Part shown: piece after piece, positions 1-5,367 of the stretch
How positions within the stretch are numbered: position 1 is the first letter of the stretch
Layout: each line of letters begins with the position of its first letter
Notes under the pieces: generated by a model
The model's database searches: none
What the model saw: the letters and a program-made list of their open reading frames with translations, nothing else
What the model was told of the DNA's origin: nothing
Assembly: GCA_015486785.1 (NCBI GenBank)
Contig: WFQZ01000196.1
Span: 1-5,367, forward strand
Direction: 5' to 3'
Source of the DNA: Thermoflexales bacterium
Lineage (GTDB): Bacteria > Chloroflexota > Anaerolineae > B4-G1 > SLSP01
DNA length: 5,367 nt
Position numbers and translations under genes: made by a program

Positions 1-727
1 CGGCGGTGCGGCCCGCGCCGTCGCGGAATTCCACGTAGACGGCGTGTTCCCCCGGTTCGTTATCCGCCAGCAGCCAGGGCAACAGGCTCTCCCACGGCTG
101 CCACTCGGCGGCGTCGAAGTCCGGCGTGTTGCTCACGCGCACTTCGAGGGCTTTGCCCGGCCAAGAGCCATCGCCCATCGGCTCAGCTTCCTCGTTGGTC
201 AGGTGGAGGGCGACTTGCTGCGTGTCGGTGGTGTCCGCGCCGTCGTTGATGAAGATGGGCAAGACGCCGGGGCGCGAGCCGAACGTCACCACGAAATAAT
301 GCGTGCCTTTGCTGTCGACGGCGTAGCCCACGCCGAACTCGCGATAGCGGGCATCGGTGAATGTGCCCCAGAGGTTGTTGTGAAACCATTGGAAGGCGGT
401 GTCCGCGCCGCCCATCCCGGCCCAGACGGCTTCATCTACCAGCAATCCTTCGTCCCAGGCGCGGTAGCCGGTCTCGCGGATGCGGCGGGTGAAGTCGGGC
501 TTTGGTTCAATGAGCGTGGCGTTGGGTTGCGCGGCCAACTCGTCGGCCCGCTGCTGGGCGGCTTGGGAAAGGAGGTGCGACTCGCTAAGCGGGGTTTGTC
601 CTTCGGAGAGCCGCGCGGCGTTGACGGCGGTCAGTAACGCCGTGCGCGGATCGTCTTGGGCGGAGAGTGCGCCCGGCAGAAGCAGGATCGCGATCAGCAA
701 GCCGAGCAGGCGGCGGAGCTTACGCAT
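1..727 (-). CDS. Secreted CAP-domain (SCP/YkwD-like) protein, 3' end beyond window
   Basis: Open from the ATG at 727 through the left edge: 242 codons with no stop, so the C-terminus is missing. Residues 1-23 look like a Sec signal peptide (MRKLRR, then a Leu/Ile/Ala core, cleavage near LSA|QDD), so the product is probably exported. Residues 28-152 resemble a CAP domain: TAVNAARLSEGQTPLSESHLLSQAAQQRAD (split over 33-62) matches the family's N-R-G-PL-L-A-A helix, RRIRETGYRAW (81-91) its R-GY segment, and YREFGVGYA...YFVVTFG (128-150) the final strands. The usual His/Glu cavity residues seem to be replaced. Residues 168-242 form a second, beta-rich region ending VYVEFRDGAGRTA, of the kind seen in Chloroflexota extracellular proteins. 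CAP proteins have varied or unknown roles in bacteria, so no substrate is proposed. The start overlaps the phosphatase stop by 8 nt (ATGCGTAA) with GGAG 7 nt upstream, which indicates translational coupling as the last visible gene of the operon. Confidence 0.82.
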   Translation of the reverse strand, partial: MRKLRRLLGLLIAILLLPGALSAQDDPRTALLTAVNAARLSEGQTPLSESHLLSQAAQQRADELAAQPNATLIEPKPDFTRRIRETGYRAWDEGLLVDEAVWAGMGGADTAFQWFHNNLWGTFTDARYREFGVGYAVDSKGTHYFVVTFGSRPGVLPIFINDGADTTDTQQVALHLTNEEAEPMGDGSWPGKALEVRVSNTPDFDAAEWQPWESLLPWLLADNEPGEHAVYVEFRDGAGRTA

Positions 728-1517
728 GGGGCGTCTCCAGCAGGCGGTGGACTGCGGCCAGCAGTTCCGGCGTGGCGGCCAGCAGGGGATCGGCTACGTA
801 GGGCGTCCAGGGGCCGCCGGAGCATGTGCCGATGGCGCCGCCCGCTTCTTGCACCAGCAGCCCGGCGGCGGCGTGATCCCAGGGGGAAAGGTGGACGTTC
901 ACGTAAAAGTCCACCCACCCGGCGGCTACGTAGGCCATGTTCAGGGCCGCCGAGCCTAAGGCCCGCATCGTGCGCACGTGGGGCAGCAGGTGATTGATGT
1001 GCGCTATTTGGGCCGCCCGCTGCGCCGGATCACGCGGGAAGTCGGCGGTGAACATCGCCGTGGCGGCCTCGCGGCGACCGGAGGTGTGCAGCGCGGAGCC
1101 GTCGAGCCAGGCTCCGCCGCCCCGCGTGGCGGTGAAGGTCAGGCCGCGCAGCGGGTCCGCGATCACGGCGACCACGGCGGTTTCGCCCTCGGCGGCGGCG
1201 ATGGAGATGCAGAAGTTGGGGTTATCGCGGGAGAAGTTGGTGGTGCCGTCCAGCGGATCGACCAGCCAGCGCACGGGGGCCGTGCCCCGATCCGCGCCGG
1301 CTTCTTCGGAGGTGACGGCGTGATCGGGGAAGGCGGTGCGCAGCCGCCCCAGGATGATCCGTTCGGCGGTTTTGTCGCTTTCGGTCACGATGTCGCGGTA
1401 GCCTTTGGGGTGGATCGTGTGCTGGCCGCGCCATCGGCCCCGCAGGTAGTCCGCCGCTTCGTGAGCCGCCTCAACGGCCACTTTTAGCCAGGTAGCGTAT
1501 GGTGCTGTTTCGTTCAT
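720..1517 (-). CDS. Inositol-monophosphatase-family phosphatase
   Basis: A 265-residue protein of normal family length (about 260-280). All metal and phosphate motifs are visible: K38 and D48 in HPKGYRDIVTESD, E71-E72 in VTSEEAG, the signature WLVDPLDGTTNF (84-95, with D87, D90, T92), LGSAALNMAYVAAG (188-200), and the second signature WDHAAAGLLVQEAGG (213-227, with D214). This is the Mg2+-dependent, lithium-sensitive phosphatase fold that hydrolyses myo-inositol 1-phosphate. Relatives act on histidinol phosphate (HisN type), PAP (CysQ) or fructose bisphosphate, and the motifs alone do not fix the substrate. It is expected to be cytosolic. The ATG overlaps the stop of the upstream membrane-protein gene by 4 nt (ATGA) and has GAGGT 5 nt before it. 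Its own stop overlaps the next gene by 8 nt. With no histidine or sulfur genes nearby and an envelope-like operon, inositol or sugar phosphate is the more likely substrate (inference). Confidence 0.93.
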   Translation of the reverse strand: MNETAPYATWLKVAVEAAHEAADYLRGRWRGQHTIHPKGYRDIVTESDKTAERIILGRLRTAFPDHAVTSEEAGADRGTAPVRWLVDPLDGTTNFSRDNPNFCISIAAAEGETAVVAVIADPLRGLTFTATRGGGAWLDGSALHTSGRREAATAMFTADFPRDPAQRAAQIAHINHLLPHVRTMRALGSAALNMAYVAAGWVDFYVNVHLSPWDHAAAGLLVQEAGGAIGTCSGGPWTPYVADPLLAATPELLAAVHRLLETPHA

Positions 1518-2413
1518 TGTGTACCTCGGATGATGATATTTTGATGCCGCTGGTGACGCTCTTCAATGTAGGCTTGCAATTCTGCGCCGGTCAACAGTAG
1601 CAGGAAGCTCCAGTAGGCCCAGATGATGGGCACGATGATGCTCCACAGGGAGCCGTAAACCAAAGGGTAGTTCAGCAGCCCGACGGCCATCGCCCAGGCG
1701 AAAAGCTCGCGGGTGGCACTCCACAGGAGCCCCATCAGGAGGCCCAGGGAGATGGCGATCCGCTTGCGCCGCCGGGCGTGGGGGAAGAACAGGTAGACGG
1801 TGATGTTGAACAGCACGATGGGCAGCGCGGAAATCCCCCGCTCGGTCCACGCCGAGGTGATCGGGGGTAGGTCTTGCAGGAAGGGGAAGACGTAGGGCAG
1901 CACTTGTACCAGGGTGCGAATCCACAGGGTCATCAGAATCCACACGGTCATAATCAGCACGGTCAGGATGCCCAACGCGCGTTGTTCCAGGTAGGGGCGG
2001 GATTGGGTTTGATCCCACAGTGAGTTGATCGCTTTTTCCAGCGACGAGAACATCCCGGAGGCCGACCAGAGGGTGGTGAGGGCCGAGATCGGTCCTAGCG
2101 AGCCACGGTACTTCAGCACGTTGAGGATGCTATCTTGCAGGAAGGTGGATTGGAAGGGCAGGTATTGGCCGAGGGTGCGCACGATGAAGTCGCGGGTGCT
2201 TTGGGTATCCAGGAAGAAGCTGGTGATGAACAGGGCGGAAAGCAGCAGCGGGATGATGGAAAGCAGCATGTAGTAGGAGAGCGCGGCGGCGTAGATGGTC
2301 ACTTGGTGACGCCCGAATCGTTCCAGGAAGCCCCATACGAATTGCACGAGGGGACTTTCCCACAGACGGATGAGCCAGGTCGGCACGCGGAGGTGTGGTT
2401 TGGGCAAGCGCAT
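1514..2413 (-). CDS. YihY/virulence factor BrkB family integral membrane protein
   Basis: A 299-residue polytopic membrane protein with about six hydrophobic segments (approximately 43-68, 108-122, 147-172, 195-211, 219-246, 254-279). Family motifs are clear: AAALSYYMLLSIIPLLL (42-58), LWSASGMFSSLEKAINSLWD (115-134), and the C-terminal YGSLWSIIVPIIWAY with LLLLTGAEL (253-279). A basic cluster HARRRKR (212-218) lies between the third- and second-last main hydrophobic segments and is probably cytoplasmic. The family was once called ribonuclease BN, but that activity belongs to the RNase Z/ElaC protein, and the biochemical role of YihY-type proteins is not established. The start has AAGGA 6 nt upstream and sits 3 nt after the epimerase stop. 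The stop overlaps the phosphatase start (ATGA). The position inside an envelope-type operon suggests a role in membrane or envelope physiology, but no transported substrate can be named. Confidence 0.92.
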   Translation of the reverse strand: MRLPKPHLRVPTWLIRLWESPLVQFVWGFLERFGRHQVTIYAAALSYYMLLSIIPLLLSALFITSFFLDTQSTRDFIVRTLGQYLPFQSTFLQDSILNVLKYRGSLGPISALTTLWSASGMFSSLEKAINSLWDQTQSRPYLEQRALGILTVLIMTVWILMTLWIRTLVQVLPYVFPFLQDLPPITSAWTERGISALPIVLFNITVYLFFPHARRRKRIAISLGLLMGLLWSATRELFAWAMAVGLLNYPLVYGSLWSIIVPIIWAYWSFLLLLTGAELQAYIEERHQRHQNIIIRGTQ

Positions 2414-2416
2414 CGG

Positions 2417-3343
2417 CTATCCTTGGAAGCGGGAATCTTGGGTCAACATGCGCTGCAATCCGTCTTCCAGGGTGACTTTGGGGGTGTAGTGCAGCAGTTG
2501 ACGGGCCAATGAGATGTCGGCTTGCAGACGGCTGACGCCGCCGCTTTCTCCCTGACGGCGGATGATGTTGCTGTGGGAGTGGGTGAGCCGCAGGATCGTT
2601 TGGGCCAGCTCGTTGATGGAGGTCTCGGTGCCGCTGCCCACGTTGATGGTGCGGCGGGCGATGTTGTCCGCTTTGAGGGCGGCGGTGAGGGCGCGGACGA
2701 CGTCATCCACGTAGACGAAGTCGCGCGTTTGCCGCCCGCTGCCGAAGATCACCAGCGAGCCGCCGCTCTGGGCTTGTTTGAGGAAGCGCGGTACGACCGG
2801 CGAATGGGCCGGCAGGAGTTGCTGTCCCGGCCCGTAGGCGTTGAAGATGCGCAGGGCTACGGTGGTGATGCCCCACAGTGCGCCGATGGTGTGGACGTAG
2901 TATTCGGCGGCGAGTTTGCTCACCGCGTAAGGCGATTGGGGATTGGGGACGGCGTCTTCCGCTATCGGCTGGGTCATCTGTTCGCCGTAGACCGCGCCGG
3001 ACGAGGCCAGGATCAGGCGTGGAACGCCCACGTCGCGCATGGCTTCGAGCAGGGCCACTGTGCCGCCGACGTTGACGGCGTTGTATTCGCCGGGGTAAAG
3101 GAGCGATTCCGCAACCAGGACGCGGGCCGCTAAGTGGTACACGCATTGCACGCCCTGGAGCAGTGTCCAAAGTTTGGGGCGGTCTTGGATCCGCCCGCGA
3201 TGGAAGAGCACTTGTTCGTTCAGGCGGGCCGGGTCGCCGGTGCTCAGATCGTCCAGGGCCAGGACTTCGTGGCCGGCCTGGGCCAGGGCGTTGGCCAGCG
3301 TACTTCCCAGGAAGCCCGCTCCGCCGGTGATTAAGATGCGCAT
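2417..3343 (-). CDS. NAD-dependent epimerase/dehydratase (extended SDR, UDP-sugar 4-epimerase type)
   Basis: From the ATG at 3343 the protein has 308 residues, typical for extended SDR sugar-nucleotide enzymes. The Rossmann motif GGAGFLG is at 7-13, and D31-D32 at the end of the second strand favour NAD(H). The substrate-side motif HLAARVLVAES is at 70-80, ASSGAVYGE (113-121) supplies the catalytic Ser, and YAVSK (139-143) is the YxxxK pair. LRIFNAYGPGQ (165-174) and RQTRDFVYVDDVVRAL (204-219) are diagnostic of GalE/WbpP-like enzymes acting on UDP- or dTDP-sugars. The exact reaction (4-epimerase or 4,6-dehydratase-like) is not decided by sequence, though epimerase is more likely. An in-frame ATG at 3403 would add 20 residues (MAVRPQRRKC...) lying inside the upstream gene. 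I chose 3343 because the Rossmann strand begins right there, GGTGAG lies 6 nt upstream, and the start falls 2 nt after the upstream stop. It probably supplies a sugar nucleotide for a surface glycan (inference). Confidence 0.94.
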   Translation of the reverse strand: MRILITGGAGFLGSTLANALAQAGHEVLALDDLSTGDPARLNEQVLFHRGRIQDRPKLWTLLQGVQCVYHLAARVLVAESLLYPGEYNAVNVGGTVALLEAMRDVGVPRLILASSGAVYGEQMTQPIAEDAVPNPQSPYAVSKLAAEYYVHTIGALWGITTVALRIFNAYGPGQQLLPAHSPVVPRFLKQAQSGGSLVIFGSGRQTRDFVYVDDVVRALTAALKADNIARRTINVGSGTETSINELAQTILRLTHSHSNIIRRQGESGGVSRLQADISLARQLLHYTPKVTLEDGLQRMLTQDSRFQG

Positions 3344-3345
3344 AG

Positions 3346-4425
3346 TTAGCTCACCGCCTTTGTGGTGGAAGCGGCATTTTCGCCGCTGCGGGCGTACCGC
3401 CATTGCGCCAGTTTGACCAGGTGGGGACGGAAGGCGGCGTAGAGTTGGTACAGCCAGGGATGCGGGGCGTAGTCATAGGCTCCGATGTGGCGGACGAAGG
3501 CCGCGTTGAAGCCTTGCTTGAAGCGGTAGACGCCCCACATTGAATCGCTTTCGTCCAGGGTGTCCGGTGCGCCCCAGAGATCGTAGGTTGTGCAGCCGAT
3601 GGCTTTGGCGCGACGGATGGCTTCCCATTGTAGCAGGTGGTTGGGCATAGTTTTGCGGTGCAAGTTGCGGGACGCGCCGTACATGTACCACGCTTGCGGG
3701 CCAAAGTGGAACAGGATCAGCATGCTCAGTGGCTCGCCTGCCAGCTCCGCCAGCAGCGGGGTCGCGTATCCGGCGCGGATGAATTGTTGCCACACGTCAA
3801 GGTAGTAGGCTTCCTCGCGGATGATGAACCGGTCACGGTGGGCGGTTTCGGCGTACATTTGGTAAAGGAGCGGCAAATCGCGCTCGCTCCCTTCGCGCAC
3901 GGTGACGCCGCGCCGTTGTGCCAAGCGGATGTTGTAGCGCCACTTGGGCTTCATCGCGGAGAGCAGTTCGTTCAAAGAGGGGCGCAGGTCCAGCAGCATC
4001 GTATTGCGGAATTGGATTTGCTCGAAAGAAGGCCGCCATTTCCGCTGCGCCAGTAAGTTCATAACGGCTTGCCCTTCCACTGAATCCGGCGAAACGTCTG
4101 GGTCGCATTTGAGCAGGATCAGGTTGTGTTCACGGGCGAAGATTTCCAGGCGGGCCAGGACATCCGCCACGCGCGGGAGGTCATCCCAGGCGACGACCGG
4201 CCCTTTGGGGACGTATCCCAGGCGCAGTTGTCCGCGCTGCTGGACGAGGATTTGAGCGGCGGCTTGGATTTGTGCGCCGTCGTGCCACAAGAGCCGCTCG
4301 GCCTGCCAGCCGTGCCGAGATTTGAACGCCCCCCAATCCCACGACTGCAATACGTGTGCGTCGGGCAGCTTCAGGAGGGCTTGGTTCCATTTTTGTGCGT
4401 CGTGACATACGATGATTCGTTCCAT
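3346..4425 (-). CDS. FemAB/FemX-family aminoacyltransferase (peptidoglycan bridge-type)
   Basis: 359 residues from the ATG at 4425. The protein has the two-GNAT-like-domain Fem pattern: SWDWGAFKSRHGW (28-40) and LRLGYVPKGPVV (68-78) in the first half, then FRNTMLLDL (139-147), MKPKWRYNIRLAQRRGV (158-174), AWYMYGAS (245-252), MPNHLLQWEAIRRAKAIGC (260-278), YDLWG (281-285) and YRFKQGFN (300-307). Fem enzymes transfer amino acids from aminoacyl-tRNA to the peptidoglycan stem peptide in the cytoplasm. More distant relatives act on other acceptors, so the donor and acceptor here are unknown. It is shorter than staphylococcal FemA (about 420 residues), and no long coiled-coil arm is evident, as in the compact FemX type. 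An in-frame ATG at 4443 would add six residues (MLQCPP), but that stretch overlaps a likely -10 element and has no proper Shine-Dalgarno, so 4425 is preferred. This is the first gene of the operon; its stop is 2 nt before the epimerase start. Confidence 0.9.
   Translation of the reverse strand: MERIIVCHDAQKWNQALLKLPDAHVLQSWDWGAFKSRHGWQAERLLWHDGAQIQAAAQILVQQRGQLRLGYVPKGPVVAWDDLPRVADVLARLEIFAREHNLILLKCDPDVSPDSVEGQAVMNLLAQRKWRPSFEQIQFRNTMLLDLRPSLNELLSAMKPKWRYNIRLAQRRGVTVREGSERDLPLLYQMYAETAHRDRFIIREEAYYLDVWQQFIRAGYATPLLAELAGEPLSMLILFHFGPQAWYMYGASRNLHRKTMPNHLLQWEAIRRAKAIGCTTYDLWGAPDTLDESDSMWGVYRFKQGFNAAFVRHIGAYDYAPHPWLYQLYAAFRPHLVKLAQWRYARSGENAASTTKAVS
3350..3355 (-). promoter_or_regulatory. Ribosome binding site deciding the epimerase start
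   Basis: On the minus strand GGTGAG ends 6 nt before the ATG at 3343, within the last codons and stop of the aminoacyltransferase gene. The alternative ATG at 3403 has no reason to be preferred, so this site supports the 308-residue form beginning at the Rossmann strand. Confidence 0.65.
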
Positions 4426-4433
4426 AGGCGGAC

Positions 4434-4442
4434 ATTGTAACA
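4434..4442 (-). promoter_or_regulatory. Extended -10 promoter of the five-gene minus-strand operon
   Basis: Read on the minus strand, 4442-4434 is TGTTACAAT, an extended -10 (TGn followed by TACAAT, five of six to TATAAT). A weak -35 (CTTACC, 4463-4458) lies 18 bp upstream. The predicted transcription start is near 4427, two bases before the ATG at 4425, which would make the mRNA leaderless or nearly so. It also explains why no Shine-Dalgarno is visible before this gene although every downstream gene has one. Confidence 0.5.
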
Positions 4443-4476
4443 TACCCCAAGGTGAGCGGTAAGGCGGCCTGGTCGG

Positions 4477-4500
4477 TGGTTGCCCGATCTAGTGAAACCA
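4477..4500. promoter_or_regulatory. Candidate operator: imperfect 24-bp palindrome over the plus promoter
   Basis: TGGTT (4477-4481) and AACCA (4496-4500) are perfect inverted arms around a 14-bp core in which three further symmetric pairs match, giving 8 of 12 pairs overall. The element covers the -35 and most of the spacer, ending one base before the -10 region. That placement suits a repressor of a sugar ABC importer (LacI- or GntR-type regulators are common for these). No regulator gene is in the window, and the match could be chance. Confidence 0.35.
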
Positions 4501-4507
4501 GTATGAT
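4480..4507 (+). promoter_or_regulatory. Sigma-70-type promoter of the solute-binding protein gene
   Basis: TTGCCC (4480-4485) as -35, a 16-bp spacer, and TATGAT (4502-4507) as -10, five of six matches to TATAAT. Transcription would start near 4514 and give a leader of about 35 nt before the ATG at 4549. It is the only strong candidate on this strand in the intergenic region. It is called by consensus and position only. Confidence 0.6.
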
Positions 4508-4511
4508 AGGG

Positions 4512-4539
4512 CGGTTAGAATCAGAATGAGGCCGGTTAG
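4512..4539 (+). repeat. Direct repeat CGGTTAG, 21 bp apart, in the leader
   Basis: CGGTTAG occurs at 4512-4518 and again at 4533-4539, so the copies lie two helical turns apart on the same DNA face. The first is at the predicted transcription start and the second runs into the Shine-Dalgarno AGGTGG. This may be a binding site for an activator or repressor, but a 7-mer repeat in a short region may also be coincidence. Confidence 0.3.
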
Positions 4540-4543
4540 GTGG
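4538..4543 (+). promoter_or_regulatory. Ribosome binding site of the solute-binding protein
   Basis: AGGTGG sits 5 nt before the ATG at 4549. It fixes this start, since no other in-frame start with a good site precedes the signal peptide. Confidence 0.7.
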
Positions 4544-4548
4544 CGAAG

Positions 4549-5367
4549 ATGAAAAAACTAAGATCGTTGTTGCTGGTGTTGGTGGGGCTGAGTGTTTTGG
4601 TCGGCGGGAGCGGGTGTGCGAATCATTCCACGGCTTCCGCTGCGGAGGAGGCGCAGATCATTGTCCTGTGGCATGGGTTTACCGGGGTGCAGGCTGAGGC
4701 GTTGCAAAATGTGGTTGATCAGTTCAATGCTACGCACGCTCCGGCGGTCACTGTGATCACCGAGTATCAGCAGGACATTTTGACGAAGCTCTCTCAGGCC
4801 ACACCGGAGCATCGCCCCGATCTGGTGGTGGTGTGGCCCGATGAGTTGGCGGCTTATCACGAGGCGGGGTTCACTTTCACGGTGGGAAGCTGGCTTGACC
4901 AGGCGGACTTGCTGCCGATGGCCGCTGCGTTGTACACGCAGAACGGCCAATTGCAGGCGTTGCCTTTGGGGCTGGCGACGTATCTGCTGTACTACAATGC
5001 CAAGTGGGTTGGCGATCTGGATTATGATCCCACGGTCGGCTCGTGGGAGGATTTCCAACAGGCGGCTTGTGCGGCCACGGAGCCGGAAAGCCATCGGGTG
5101 GGCGTGGGGATTCCCCTGCGGGCCAGCGTGTATCTGTCTTTGCTCGCTGCCGGGGGGACGAATCTTTACGCTGCGCCGCAAGGTTTTTCCTTTGGGGATG
5201 TTTCCGGCATCGCCACGGCGGGAAAGATTAACTCGCTTTTGCAAAATGGTTGTGGCGTGCTGGGCGAGGACGAGGAGGCGAACATCCGACGGATGGGGCG
5301 GAATTCAATGGCGATGCTCATCGCTCAGAGTTTGCGCCTGCCGGATGTGGAATGGACGGTGCTCAAC
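4549..5367 (+). CDS. ABC transporter substrate-binding lipoprotein (family 1), 3' end beyond window
   Basis: Open from the ATG at 4549 to the right edge: 273 codons with no stop, so about one third or more of a usual 400-450-residue protein is missing. Residues 1-23 form a lipoprotein signal: MKKLRS, a Leu/Val core, then GGSGC with C23 as the lipidation site. The -3 residue is Gly, weaker than the usual Leu. IIVLWHGFTGVQAEALQNVVDQFNATH (split over 37-63) matches the first strand and helix of the UgpB/MalE-like class. DLVVVWPDELAAYHEAG (91-107), LPLGLATYLLYYNAKW (138-153) and SWEDFQQAAC (165-174) continue the pattern, including the typical YYN motif and the W-E/D-F hinge helix. It captures a solute, probably a sugar, oligosaccharide or glycerol-3-phosphate-like compound, outside the membrane and hands it to an ABC permease. 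C174 and C235 could form a disulfide. The start has AGGTGG 5 nt upstream and a good promoter. Codons are richer in G and T (TTG, GTG, GGG) than in the minus-strand genes. Confidence 0.93.
   Translation, partial: MKKLRSLLLVLVGLSVLVGGSGCANHSTASAAEEAQIIVLWHGFTGVQAEALQNVVDQFNATHAPAVTVITEYQQDILTKLSQATPEHRPDLVVVWPDELAAYHEAGFTFTVGSWLDQADLLPMAAALYTQNGQLQALPLGLATYLLYYNAKWVGDLDYDPTVGSWEDFQQAACAATEPESHRVGVGIPLRASVYLSLLAAGGTNLYAAPQGFSFGDVSGIATAGKINSLLQNGCGVLGEDEEANIRRMGRNSMAMLIAQSLRLPDVEWTVLN

Noticed and set aside
44..637. A 197-codon open frame on the plus strand
   Set aside because: It lies antisense to the CAP protein gene, which has a signal peptide, CAP motifs and a coupled start. The plus reading has no recognisable motifs and is a high-GC shadow.
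978..1487. A 169-codon open frame on the plus strand
   Set aside because: It is antisense to the phosphatase, whose catalytic motifs are complete, and is Gly/Arg-rich without motifs.
1514..2413. Annotation as ribonuclease BN
   Set aside because: The family name is historical. RNase BN activity belongs to the RNase Z/ElaC protein, and this polytopic membrane protein shows no nuclease motif.
3344..3403. Longer epimerase start at 3403
   Set aside because: It adds 20 residues in front of the Rossmann strand, overlaps the upstream gene by about 58 nt, and is less well supported than the Shine-Dalgarno-preceded ATG at 3343.
4426..4443. Longer FemAB start at 4443
   Set aside because: The six extra codons overlap the likely -10 element and lack a spaced Shine-Dalgarno. 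It is not excluded if the real promoter lies further upstream.
4444..4548. tRNA, small RNA, riboswitch or terminator in the divergent intergenic region
   Set aside because: No stem followed by a T-run and no cloverleaf or known aptamer pattern was visible. The space is accounted for by two promoters and possible operator elements.
4558..5244. A 228-codon open frame on the minus strand
   Set aside because: It is antisense to the solute-binding protein gene, is rich in Arg, Gln and His in the manner of shadow frames, and has no motif support.

Overview
The window is bacterial, GC-rich (by eye roughly 60%) and almost fully coding. It holds two divergent transcription units separated by 123 bp. 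The best lineage guess is Chloroflexota (Anaerolineae-like). This rests on the secreted CAP-type protein at the left edge, whose C-terminal repeat style (LTNEEA...SNTPDF...VYVEFRDGAGRTA) resembles extracellular proteins of that group, and on the general gene style. The assignment is an inference, not proven by any marker gene.

Left unit (minus strand, 4425 down to 1 and off the edge): five genes packed head to tail with gaps of +2, +3, -4 and -8 nt. In transcription order they are a FemAB/FemX-like aminoacyltransferase of the GNAT-like fold, an extended-SDR NAD-dependent sugar-nucleotide epimerase, a YihY/BrkB-type integral membrane protein, an inositol-monophosphatase-family phosphatase, and a secreted CAP (SCP/YkwD-like) protein that is cut by the window edge. 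The spacing, two start/stop overlaps and a Shine-Dalgarno sequence before each downstream gene indicate one translationally coupled operon. Its content points to cell-envelope or surface-polymer work: amino-acid transfer to peptidoglycan or a similar acceptor, sugar-nucleotide supply, a membrane protein, a phosphatase and an exported protein. The joint function is inferred.

Intergenic region (4426-4548): it holds a plausible promoter in each direction. The plus promoter is TTGCCC-N16-TATGAT, overlapped by an imperfect palindrome with TGGTT/AACCA arms that could be an operator. The minus promoter has an extended -10 (TGTTACAAT) so close to the FemAB start that its mRNA may be leaderless. A 7-bp direct repeat (CGGTTAG), 21 bp apart, lies in the plus leader.

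Right unit (plus strand, 4549 to the right edge): the first 273 codons of a family 1 extracellular solute-binding lipoprotein, the receptor of an ABC importer probably for a carbohydrate. Its permease genes would be expected just beyond the window.

I saw no RNA gene, insertion sequence, CRISPR array, phage gene or defence system. The genes belong to known families. The points worth checking are the divergent control region, the apparently degenerate CAP active site, and whether the five-gene order is conserved.
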